Of a stretch of 64,000 nucleotides of DNA, positions 22,299 through 32,116 are shown one piece after another. The notes under the pieces were generated by a model. That model worked only from the letters and a program-made list of their open reading frames with translations. It did not search any database and had not been told where the DNA came from. Numbering within the stretch: the stretch's first letter is position 1; every line of letters begins with the position of its first letter. A program made the translations under genes and the position numbers. This stretch comes from Galeruca laticollis. Lineage: Eukaryota; Arthropoda; Insecta; Coleoptera; Chrysomelidae. The stretch spans positions 201,346,862 through 201,410,861 of the forward strand of contig OY998178.1 of assembly GCA_963921935.1 (NCBI GenBank), given 5' to 3'.

Positions 22299-23546
22299 TC
22301 ACTTAAGAAGACAGTTTATTAGTGAAGAATTCCCTAGATTTAACTGTTCATTGACAACTTCATATTGTGGGTTTCTTAAATGTCTTCTAATTTCCAGTTC
22401 TTCAAGGAAATCCAATTCTTGTTTCTTTTCACAAATATGCAGCACTTCTAGTTCTGTGTCAATGAATGATTGGTGTCAAGTAGATGTTTTGCGTAGTGGG
22501 ATTTATCTGGTTGTTTTAATCTGTATGCTGTAAGTGCTCACTGTATCGTATTTCAAAATTCCTAAGGGTCTGACCCAAATAGACAGCATTACATTCTGGA
22601 CATTTGAGTTTATATATACCTGACTTCTTTAATAGTGGTATTTTTGTTTTTACATTTAACAATTTTCTTTACTAACGTTACTTTCTGTTTTAAAAGAAAT
22701 TGTTGTATTCGTTGCTGAAGATATTATCTTTGAAATATTATTAGAAATATTTCCTGCATATGTGATGGTTTTATAAGGTTTAATTTCATCAGCTTGTTCA
22801 GGATATATTAGTTGTAATGCCACTTTTTCCTCTTTTTTACTAATTAGCTCATTTATCATATTTAATGGATAACCGTTAGATGTTGCTATTTGTCTAATTG
22901 TATTAATCTCTCTATCAAAATTACATTTGTTCATAGGAACTGAAAAAGCTCTATGTACCATTGAACTATATGCTGCTAGTCTGTGTGACACAGGGTGGTT
23001 AGAATTGAATGGAATTGTCACATCAGTCTGTGTTGGTTTTCGGTAAATTGAATAATCAAGTACATCATTAACTCTTTGAATTTTTAAATCAAGAAAATTG
23101 ATTGAGCTATTTTCTTCAATTTCTAATGTCAATTTAATTTTCGGGTGTAAATTATTGATGTGGTTGAAAAATACATCTAATTGTCGTTCACTACCCATAA
23201 AACAAGCTAATATGTCATCTACATATCTATACCAAAATAAAATATTTTTCGAAATATTACTTTCAAAGATCTTTCTTTCCAAATTGTCCATAAAAATGTT
23301 TGCTAAATTAGGTGATATAGGGCTTCCCATTGGTAAACCTTCATTTCGAATATATATCTTATTGTCAAAAGTGAAATAATTCTGATTATTGCATACATCA
23401 AATAAATTAAGTATATCTGATATTATTCCTGGATTAATATTTTTATCTTCTAGTAATCTTCTTACATGTATTAGACATTCTTTAGGAGGAATTTTAGTAA
23501 ACATATTAGTTACATCGAACGAAATGAGTTCATAGTTATCTTGCAA
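22299..23546 (-). pseudogene. PLE RT/GIY-YIG, 5'-truncated (pair 3, minus arm)
   Basis: An open RT block at 23546-22656 (296 residues) contains D-V-T-N-M-F-T-K-I-P, G-L-P-M-G-S-P-I-S-P and the catalytic Y-V-D-D-I, and runs through the Q-T-D-V-T-I-P-F segment. The shared +2 insertion near 22668 shifts the frame before the GIY-YIG domain. That domain follows in another frame to the stop at 22299, with small deletions near 22458 and 22527. The N-terminal third is absent. Confidence 0.8.
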
Positions 23547-24774
23547 GGGGATGTAACTAATATGTTTATTAAAATTCCTCCTAAAGAATGTCTAATACTT
23601 GTAAGAAAATTACTAGAAGATAAAAATATTAATCCAGGAATAATATCAGATATACTTAATTTATTTAATGTATGCATTAATCAGAATTATTTCATTTTTG
23701 ACAATAAGATTTATATTCAAAATAAAGGTTTACCAATGGGAAGCCCTATATCACCTATTTTAGCAAACATTTTTATGGACCAATAAGAAAGAAAGATCTT
23801 TGAAAGTAATATTTCGAAAAATATTTTATTTTGGTATAGATATGTAGATGACATATTAGCTTGTTTTATGGGTAGTGAACGACAATTAGATGTATTTTTC
23901 AACCACATCAATAATTTACACCCGAAAATTAAATTTACATTAGAAATTGAAGAAAATAGCTCAATCAATTTACTTGATTTAAAAATTCAAAGAGTTAATA
24001 ATGTACTTGATTATTCAATTTACCGAAAACCAACACAGACTGATGTGACAATTCCATTCAATTCTAACCACCCTGTGTCACACAGACTAGCAGCATATAA
24101 TTCAATGATACATAGAGCTTTTTCAGTTCCTATGAACAAATGTAATTTTGATACAGAGATTAATACAATTAGACAAATAGCAACATCTAACGGTTATCCC
24201 TTAAATATGATAAATAAGCTAATTAGTAAAAAAGAGGAAAAAGTGGCATTACAACTAATATATCCTAAACAAGCTGATGAAATTAAAACTTATGAAACCA
24301 TCACATATGCAGGCAATATTTCTAATAATATTTCAAAGATAATATCTTCAGCAACGAATACAACAATTTCTTTCAAAACAGAAAGTAACGTTAGTAAAAA
24401 AAATTGTTAAATGTAAAAACAAAAATACCACTATTAAAGAAGTCAGGTATATATAAACTAAAATGTCCAGAATGTAATGCTGCCTATTTGGGTCAGACCC
24501 TTAGGAATTTTGAAATACGACACAGTGAGCACTTACGAGCATACAGATTAAAACAACTAGATAAATCCCACTACGCAAAACATCTACTTGACACCAATCA
24601 TTCATTGACACCTAACACAGAACTAGAAGTGCTGCATATTTGTGAAAAGAAACAAGAATTGGATTTCCTTGAAGAACTGGAAATTAGAAGACATTTAAGA
24701 AACCCCCAATATGAAGTTGTCAATGGACAGTTAAATCTAGGGAATTCTCCACTAATAAACTGTCTCCTTAAGTG
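23541..24774 (+). pseudogene. PLE RT/GIY-YIG, 5'-truncated (pair 3, plus arm)
   Basis: Starts at the D-V-T-N-M segment and keeps G-L-P-M-G-S-P-I-S-P. A stop at about 23784 replaces the N-L-E-R-K segment. The frame is open again through Y-V-D-D-I to 24410 (180 residues from 23868), where the shared +2 insertion shifts it. The complete GIY-YIG domain (24404-24775, 123 residues) follows, with Y-L-G-Q-T-L-R and the R-x-S-E-H-L helix intact. Confidence 0.8.
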
Positions 24775-25026
24775 ATAATTGTAAGGATCAGCAGATATAG
24801 TTTTCCTGGTTTTCTATATCATTGCACAGTTATACTGATCTTAATTGGAAAAATTATATTCAGGATATCACCATAGGGCTAATAATATCTAAGCTTCAAT
24901 ATTTGTAATATCACATCTTCTTCTTTTTTCTATAAACATATATTAAGCCAATCACAAGTTAGTTTACTTTTTGGTCTAGCCAAAAATAACTACTAAACAT
25001 CAGGTAGGCATAAAATGAAATGTAAC

Positions 25027-25081
25027 TTCTGTCATTCTGACGATGATATGGTTTATCGAAACAATTGTCAATTTTTTAGAA
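25027..25081 (+). ncRNA. Candidate hammerhead ribozyme (pair 3 right)
   Basis: Core CTGACGA, GAAA and GTC are intact. Stem II GATA/TATC is kept although the loop changed to TGGTT, and stem I outer pairs TTCT/AGAA are kept. Confidence 0.62.
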
Positions 25082-25439
25082 TTTTCAATAACTTATATTA
25101 TATTGTGGAATTAAATAGAGACCGTGAGTTTCATTTAAAAACACTAATATGAGCAAATTCCACGAAGTAAGGGTCGAGACAGTCAATTTTTCAATATAAA
25201 TTTATTTGTTACTACTGTCAAATACGGTATTATTTTGGCTAGACTAAGGAGGAACCTACCTAGTGAATAACTTAATATATTTTAATAGAAATAGGAAGAA
25301 GAAGATGTGATGTTACAAATATTAGAGCTTAGATATTATTAGCCCTATGGAGATATCCTGGATATCTTTTTTCCAATTAAGATCAGTATAACTGTGCCAT
25401 GATAGAGAAAAACAGCAAAACTATATCTGCTGATCTTTA

Positions 25440-26254
25440 CAATTATCACTTGAGAAGACAATTTAAAAGTGGAGAACTCCCTAAATTTATCTGTTCATTG
25501 ACAACTTGATATTGTGGGTTTCTTAAGTGTCTTCTAATTTGTAACTCTTCAAGGAAATATAGTTCTTATTTCTTATCACAAATATGTAGTACTTCTAGTT
25601 CTGTGTTAGGTGGCAATGAATGTGTAGGTGTTTTGTGTAGTGGGACCTATCTGCTGGTAAATGTTCACTGTACCTCATCTCAAAGTTTCTAATGGTATGA
25701 CCCAAATAGACAGCATTACATTCTGGACATTCAAGTTTATATATTCCAGACTTCTTCAATGTGGATATTTTTGTTTTTACATTTAACAATTTTGTACTAA
25801 GAATACTTTTTGTTTTAAAAGAAATTGTTGTATTTGTAGCTGAAGATATTATCTTTGAAATATTATTAGAAATATTACCTGCATATGTGTTGGTATTATA
25901 ATTTTTTATTTCGTTATTTTGTTTAGGAAATATTAGTTTTAATGTCACTTTTTCCTCTTTGTTATTAATTAATTTATTTCTCATATGTAATGGATAACCG
26001 TTGGATGTAGCTCTTTGTTTAATTGTATTGATTTTCCTAACAAAATTACATTTGTTCATAGGAACTGAAAAAGCTCTATGTATCATTGAATTATAGGCTG
26101 CCAATCTATGTGAAATGGGGTGAGTGGAATTATATATAATAGTTACATCAGTGTGTGTTGGTTTTCTGTAAACTGAATAATCAAGAACATTATTAATCTT
26201 TGAATTCTTAAATCAAGAAAATTGATTGAGTTATTTTCTCCAAGTTCTAATGTA
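25440..26254 (-). pseudogene. Older PLE C-terminal region (outer pair, minus arm)
   Basis: The frame 26104-25595 (169 residues) carries the post-RT region (Y-N-S-M-I-H-R-A-F-S-V-P-M-N-K-C) and the GIY-YIG core (I-Y-K-L-E-C-P-E-C-N-A-V-Y-L-G), with diverged residues after it and a frameshift near 25650. It is clearly more diverged from pairs 1, 3 and 5 than those are from each other. Confidence 0.7.
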
Positions 26255-26480
26255 AATTCAATAGAACTAATCAAAAAATTAAGAGCATTCAAATTGCAAG
26301 ATAACTCTAAACTAATTTCATTTGATGTTACCAATGTGCTCACTAAAATTGCTCCTAAAAAATGTCTAATACTTGTACGAAAATTACTAGAAGATGAAAA
26401 TATTAATCCAGGAATAATATCGGATATACTTAATTTGTTTGATGTATGTATTAATCAGAATTATTTCACTTTTGAGAATA

Positions 26481-26528
<48 letters not shown>

Positions 26529-27559
26529 AATGAAGGTTTACCAATGGAAAGCCCTATATCACCAATTTTGGAAAACATTTTTATGGACAATTTAGAAAGA
26601 AAAAAATATATATATACATATTTCAAAAAATGTCTTAGTTTGGTATAGATATGTAGATTACATATCAGCTTGTTTTATGGGTAGTGACGAAAATTAGATG
26701 TATTTTTCAACCATATTAATAATTTACACCCAAAAGTTGAATTTACATTAGAAGTTGAAGGAAATAACTCAATCAATTTGCTTGATTTAAGAATTCAAAG
26801 AATTAATAATGTACTTGATTATTCAATTTACAGAAAACCAACATACACTGATGTAACTATTCCATATAACTCCAATCACCCCATGTCACATAAATTAGCA
26901 GCATATAATGCAATGATACATAGAGCTTTTTCAGTTCATATGAACAAATTTAATTCTATTAGGGAAATGAATACAATTAAACAAATAGCAACATTCAACG
27001 GTTATCCATTACATATCATAAATAAATTAATAAATAAAAAAGAGGAAAACTGGCATTAAAACTAATATTCCCTGAACAAAGTAACGAAATAAAAAATTAT
27101 AAAACCATCACATATGCAGGTAATGTTTCTAATAATATTTCAAAGATAATATCTTCAGCTACAATTACAACAATTTCTTTTAAAACAGAAAGTAATGCAG
27201 GTACAAAACTGTTAAATGTAAAAACAAAAATATCACCATTGAAGAAATACATATATAAACTTAAATGTCCAGAATGTAATGCTGTCTATTTGGGTCAAAC
27301 CCTTAGAAATTTTGATATCAGATAAAGTGACCAAATACGAGCATATAGATTAAAACAACCAGATAAGTTCCACTACCTAAAAAATCTACTTGACACCTAA
27401 CACAGAACTAGAAGTACTACATATTTGTGATAAGAAACAAGAACTAGATTTCCTTGAAGAGTTAAAAATTAGAAGACACTTAAGCAACCCACAATATCAA
27501 GTTGTCAATGAACAGATAAATCTAAGGAGTTTACAACTTATAAACTGTCTTCTAAAGTG
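26247..27559 (+). pseudogene. Older PLE RT/GIY-YIG (outer pair, plus arm)
   Basis: The RT starts at the I-E-L-I-K-K-L segment. D-V-T-N-V-L-T-K-I replaces the usual N-M-F. An (AT)n expansion at 26483-26523 sits between the N-K-I-Y codons and the G-L-P-M-E-S-P-I-S-P block, where G to E also damages the motif. The catalytic box reads Y-V-D-Y-I, with the second catalytic Asp lost. A frameshift near 26690 is followed by an open piece at 26778-27059 and a decayed GIY-YIG region to about 27559. Confidence 0.7.
26483..26523. repeat. (AT)n microsatellite inside a PLE RT gene
   Basis: About 40 bases of alternating AT/TA, expanded from the short 'aagatatatattcaaaatg' present in intact copies. Confidence 0.95.
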
Positions 27560-27731
27560 ATAATTGTAAAGATCAGCAGATATATTTTTCCTGGTTTTCT
27601 ATATCATTGCACAGTTATACTGATCTTAATTGGAAAAATGATATCCAGGATATCTCCATAGGGCTAATAATATCTAAGCTTTCTTATTTGTAACATAACA
27701 TCTTCTTCTCCTTTTTTCTATTAAAATGTAT

Positions 27732-27733
27732 TA
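27732..27733 (+). repeat. TA target duplication, left (DD82E transposon)
   Basis: TA precedes TAGTCTATTCC; the matching TA is at 30065-30066. Without the insertion the PLE 3' UTR is continuous ('aaaatgtatTAaataaatcac'). Confidence 0.7.
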
Positions 27734-30064
27734 TAGTCTATTCCTTGATGTCTGACAGCACAGTAGCCTCATTAAATATTCAAATAGAAAATTATCTCTT
27801 ACAGAGTGATCCTAAGAATTTTACAAGTAAATACTATAATTCTAATACAAAACAAGTAGGTGTCTGTATTGGTTATATGTACATCCCTGTTTCAGCTCAA
27901 ACTACAATATGGTACTAAAACTGCAGAATGCCAGCAAAAGGATAAACAGTGCGGCAGTGGCGGAGATTACGATATTAGTTCATTTTGCTTATTTAATTAG
28001 ATTCGATCAACATTACAGTTGAAATAAAATTCATTTGTTTAGGCCTATTAACAAGTTACATTTTAATTTTTATTAAATTGAATTAATTAAAGAAAATATA
28101 GTTTAATTCTCATAACTCAAATTTATTGACAACGAATTAATGCATATTAAGTAAAGTAAACATACCATTTATAGGAAATATAAAATTCAATCTATAGTAT
28201 CATCCTCTTCGCTGGCCATACAAAAATCATCCGAAGACTCGTCGAGAGAGATCACTATCGGTTCTATAGTTTGTTCTACGACGTTATCTAAAACCCACAT
28301 TTTCTCTTCCTCTTTAATTACATGATCACAGCATCTCTCCAGTTCTCTTCAGTTATTGTTGTCAATGAGTACTTTATGAAGTCACGAACATCTTTCATTC
28401 TAAATGTTTTATTATGTCTAGCTACATAACATTTCATTTGGGCCCATATTAACTCTATCGCATTTAATTCAAAATGGTATGGCGGCAAACGAAGCACTGT
28501 TATCCCACGATTCTTGGCTATTTCATCAATAACAAACTTTTTAAATTGTAGCTTGTGATCTGAAGCAACCTTTAAAAGTTCTTTTTTCAATATATCATCT
28601 TCAAATGGTATATCTTCTACGATCAACCAGTTTCTAATATCAGCTTTTCTCCAAGAGGTAGATGGAAGATTTTCTGTTAATCGCGAATGATAAGTGGCAT
28701 TGTCCATAACGATGACAGCATTATTTGGAATTAATTCGACCATTTGTGACAAATACATCTGCAGTCATTTCTTCATGATAGTCTTTGATTGATGTTAACT
28801 GAAATTCCAGTAAACCACCTTCAACGAACCCTTGATTGCATCCAATATGCGTTATTATTAGTCGGCGACCTTTACCGGTTAGAGTTTTCAGTCCAGTAGA
28901 TAAACCTTCTATGAAAGCTTGACGACTGGTTTGAATACTTTTGTCCTGCCATATTTTTTTCACTGAATGTCCTTCATTGAGCCATGTCTCATCTAGATAA
29001 TAGATTTGTCTTCCCTCCTGTCTGTATTCACGGATATCTCGTGAATACTGGCGTCTCCAACATATAATTTCTTCGTTGTCGATTAGCACTGATTTTCGAC
29101 TTTGCTTCTCCCAAGTAAAATTTAATTTGTGTAATATTTTCCACAAAGTTTTTCGCCCTATGTCAGGCAAATTCTCGTCCTCCTTCACCATTCTTGGAAT
29201 TCTGTCAAGGTTTGGGATCTCTTTTTTAAAATATAACTCATGTAGTTTTCGTCTTATTGTATTTTGCATATGTTCATCAAGGTCAAATGGTTTTCTTCCA
29301 GTTGACTTTTTAGGTGGAGATATATTTCCATTTTTCCTTTCTCTTAGAAGCCTGTAAATAGTAGATTCACTAACTCCTGTCATATTGGAACATGTTGAAA
29401 CTATATTTCTAACAGTAGCAGCCGGCATTTGATATACAACAGCATCATGCACACTTAACACTACAGTCTTCGTTTGTAAACTAATCACGCTCTTACACTT
29501 TACTGGGGTAAAACTTGAAGACATTTTTCACAACACAGTTAACACTTATGGAACATAAGCGACTTAAAGCAAAACAAATTATACAAATTTGGGCGAGACC
29601 AAGTTTCACCGTATATACCTGCAAAATTTCTAAGTAGTCATTGGGACAATCCCTAGTAGGACCCTATTGTAATGTTTCTTGGAAATGTGATTATCAACAT
29701 TTCGAAAATCAGAGAGTAATTATCTGGAGAATGAATTGATACGTGGTTTAGTAATATGTCTCCCAAGAACTGACCTGCTCCAAATTCTCAACATAATTAA
29801 TGAAATATTTAGTCAGGATAGTTGCGTTACAAGATTATTTCTAAAATAATTTATTGTTTTAACTGTATGTACTCTACAAATGTATGAAGGTCAGTTAGTT
29901 GTTATAACTAACCGAATTTACATTTATATTACCTTTATATATCAGATCGGGTATAAAATTGAATAGTAAATAAATTCCTTGGATGAACTGTCATGCTTAT
30001 GCTTTACTACCTGACTAGCATCTGTGACCTTTTCACGTGCTGTCAGTCAATAAGAAACAGACTA
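27734..30064 (-). mobile_element. DD82E (Sailor-like) IS630-Tc1-mariner transposon, 2.3 kb
   Basis: The terminal inverted repeats are about 28 bp. The left end starts TAGTCTATTCCTTGATG, and the right end, reverse-complemented, starts TAGTCTGTTTCTTATTG. Both then share CTGACAGCAC. The TIRs are flanked by TA, the usual target of this superfamily, and they sit exactly where the PLE 3' UTR is broken. The interior holds a broken transposase on the minus strand and otherwise AT-rich non-coding sequence. Confidence 0.75.
28318..29524 (-). pseudogene. DD82E transposase, one frameshift/deletion
   Basis: The frame 29524-28721 (267 residues) has an N-terminal helix-turn-helix-like region (V-S-E-S-T-I-Y-R-L-L-R-E-R) and a basic linker with G-R-K-P. 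The first catalytic Asp is in Y-L-D-E-T-W. A small deletion near 28745 shifts the frame. The second frame (28758-28318, 146 residues) has the second Asp in V-I-V-M-D-N-A-T-Y-H-S and the Glu in L-N-A-I-E-L-I-W. I count exactly 82 residues between that Asp and Glu, the spacing that defines the DD82E (Sailor) family rather than DD34D/E mariner or Tc1. The product would cut and paste the element at TA sites. One break means it is inactive but young. Confidence 0.8.
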
Positions 30065-30066
30065 TA
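30065..30066 (+). repeat. TA target duplication, right (DD82E transposon)
   Basis: Follows the right terminal inverted repeat end 'cagacta'. Confidence 0.65.
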
Positions 30067-30146
30067 AATAAATCACTAGGTAGGTCACTACTTGGTCTAA
30101 CCAAAATAATTATTAAACATCAGATAGGCTTAAAATGAAATATAAC

Positions 30147-30202
30147 TTCTGTCATTCTGACGATGATATTTATTATCGAAACATTTGTCATTTATATTAG
30201 AA
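30147..30202 (+). ncRNA. Candidate hammerhead ribozyme, older variant (outer pair right)
   Basis: Core CTGACGA, GAAA and GTC, with stem II GATA/TATC around the same TTTAT loop as 21916-21971. The inner stem I is weakened ('gtcattt' after the core), while TTCT/AGAA is kept. Probably decaying. Confidence 0.5.
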
Positions 30203-30265
30203 TTTTCAAAAGCTTTTCAATATATTGTGGAATTAACTAGAAGCAGTAAGTTTCATCTAAAACAG

Positions 30266-30276
30266 TATTTGAATAC
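30266..30276 (+). repeat. 11-bp target-site duplication, right (outer old PLE pair)
   Basis: TATTTGAATAC, matching 21795-21805, directly after the short PLE end ('catctaaaacag'). Confidence 0.7.
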
Positions 30277-31020
30277 TATTTAAAAGAGGTGTAGTTTGCC
30301 GTAGAGTCCCATTTAAGATGATTGGCCACAATGACCCTGTACCGTTATCCATTACGAATCGTCACCTGTAGACAAGTTTGCTCTTCACTCTCCAAATTTA
30401 CCTATTATCAAAGATACGGGGGAAAAGGAACGTTCACTTGTTTTTGATTATTTGGACTTTGTTGACTCTAGTAGATGTATTCGACTATATTAGTAAACTT
30501 AATCTGACAACGTTAAGCTCGAAATTAATAATAAATTCACAAATGAATTGTACTAATGGAATATTGTTTGAACTTAAACGGTACTAAGATCGGAATGTAC
30601 TCACGAACTTAACGATTACACAAAAACGTTATGTTTCGGCTTGATGAGGTAACCAATAGTAGTGACTGTATATCTCTACTTTAGAAGTACCTGAATACTG
30701 ATTAAGAAACGGTATGTTTGAGTTAGTGACTGAGAAACGATGAGTTTCAACTGGGATTACACTTAGAAACGATGAGTTTCGACTTTGAGTACATACTGGA
30801 CTCGAATACTAACTAAGAGACGGTATGTTTGCCCTAGTAACGGAGAAATGATGACCGTCCTATTGAAAACATTTTAACAGCATAAATTGTTATGGAGGTA
30901 ATTTAAAAGGTGCAGAATGGTTTTATTACAGGCATTATGATACCGATCAATTCTTCAAAGATTCCGTCTCTATTAACCGTAGTAGTTTGAAAAAATAAAA
31001 ACACAATGAGTCTCACAAAC
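30277..31020. repeat. Non-coding stretch with a degenerate tandem repeat
   Basis: The blocks 'aagaaacggtatgtttg' (about 30713) and 'aagagacggtatgtttg' (about 30817) recur, with 'gaaacgatgagtttc' repeats between them (about 30740 and 30768). The period is roughly 105 bp. No coding frame. Confidence 0.45.
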
Positions 31021-31040
31021 ATTAGATTAGATTAGATTTT
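31021..31040 (-). repeat. (TCTAA)n 3' tail of the LOA-like LINE
   Basis: 'attagattagattagat' on the plus strand is a short pentanucleotide tail on the minus strand, directly after the LINE 3' end. Simple 3' tails other than poly(A) are known in I/LOA-group elements. Confidence 0.5.
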
Positions 31041-31135
31041 AACGGGGTTACAATGCACTGAAACCTAAGGTTTATTGTGCCCCCCTATCAGAGCTGTTCT
31101 CCCTACTACTACAGCTTGCCTTCCAGTTCCAGGAT

Positions 31136-32110
31136 TCAAATGAACTCTAGTATTAGGAACGGATTCAACGAGGTTATATCTTCACTCTTACAAGTTTCGT
31201 GTCCGAAGCATTTCTTGCGTTGGCTTACAATGGCGAGGCATTCTAGAACTAGGTGATCCGAAGTTTCATCCTCCTCCCCACAGAATCTACACCCGTCAGT
31301 TTCTGCTGGACCTATTCTCATTAGATGCTTCCTAAGGCGGCAGTGTCCTATGAGAAAGCCCTTAAGGAGATGTAGCTTATTTTTACTGAGGTCCAAATAT
31401 TTTTTGGATCTAGCAGTGTCAAAGTTCAGCAGGAACTTTTTGCAATGATCCAGCCCGGGAAGGCACCGCCAGAGTGCTTCTCTTTCGGTTTCCTCTTTCT
31501 TATAGGAGCATTTTCCTACACCACATAAAGGCCCCGGGCCAATAAAGGGCGTTTGTGCTCCTTTCCTGGCAAGTGTATTGGCCTCACCATTTCCCGTGAT
31601 TCCCAAGTGGCCAGGAACCCAGACTAAAGAGACTCTGTTATTCTTGCCTAATTCATCAAGTATTCTTCGGCACTCCCTTGCCAAGTTTGAGTCAATGACA
31701 TGGGAGATCAATGCTTTGATAGCTGCTTGATTATCAGAATGGATCGATATGTCACATTTCTGATAGTTTCTTTCTAGGTTCATTTCCACGCATCTCTTGA
31801 TCGGAAGTATTTCTGTCCGAAAGACACTTCGGAAGGAGCCTAACAATAATGAGTATCTGGTGCCAAGCCCAAATACTCCAGCGCCTGCTCCAGTGGTGGT
31901 TTTTGAACCATCCGTATACCATTTAATGATGTTTTCTTTAAGAGCTTGGGTGGTGTATTCCCTTTCCCAGTATCTCCTCTTATTTAGCATCGTAGTGAAA
32001 TTCTTTTCGATACTTACTTTCTTGATCATTTCGTCACTGGGAAGATTCGCTGATGAGATGTATTTTGTTAGAGAGGAACAGGCTCCTTGATTTTTAATAC
32101 TCTCATTGTC
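31136..32110 (-). pseudogene. LOA/R1-group LINE ORF2: RNase H and C-terminal knuckle
   Basis: The frame 32029-31136 (297 residues) begins in the region before RNase H. The RNase H active-site signatures are in order: Y-T-D-G-S-K (first Asp, about residue 39), a Glu in F-R-T-E-I-L, H-S-D-N-Q-A-A-I (Asp), and W-V-P-G-H-L-G-I-T-G-N. A C-x2-C-x7-H-x4-C zinc knuckle (C-R-F-C-G to C-L-A) closes the protein near 31250. RNase H after RT is typical of the I/R1/LOA group. The block is open; the break with the RT is at about 32030-32117. Confidence 0.75.
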
Positions 32111-32116
32111 TGAACC

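Larger units (their letters stand above)
22087..25189. mobile_element. Younger head-to-head double PLE (pair 3)
   Basis: The minus arm (about 22087-23546, starting inside the 3' UTR and so lacking its hammerhead) joins the plus arm (about 23544-25189, long end). The junction shares GAT. Both arms carry the same +2 insertion in the 'gttagta..aaaattg' segment (about 22668 and 24396), not seen in other pairs, so both derive from one source copy. The left end is truncated and no target duplication could be matched. The flanks (about 22018-22086 and 25190-25242) may be a small TIR element into which the pair inserted. Confidence 0.75.
21806..30265. mobile_element. Old head-to-head double PLE with nested insertions
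   Basis: The outer ends are both of an older PLE variant: minus-strand 3' end at 21806-22004 and plus-strand 3' end at about 30067-30265. Between them are the older minus arm (about 25240-26254) and plus arm (26247-27731). The central junction shares 8 bp (AAATTCAA). The left end is long and the right end is short. The 11-bp duplication TATTTGAATAC brackets everything. Into the left arm went a younger PLE pair with some extra flank (about 22005-25240). Into the right arm went a DD82E transposon at a TA (27734-30064). Removing both gives an ordinary 3-kb-scale double PLE. Confidence 0.7.

Noticed and set aside
25147..25189. ORF start sequences at PLE 3' ends as beginnings of further PLE genes.
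   Set aside because: They stop after about 16 codons at the element end and are part of the terminal repeat.
28016..29865. Possible TIRs 'TACAGTTGAAA...' / 'TACAGTTAAAA...' for the DD82E transposon.
   Set aside because: The match needs an indel and fades quickly. The ends at 27734 and 30064 have a better 28-bp inverted repeat and lie exactly where the PLE 3' UTR is interrupted, with a TA duplication.
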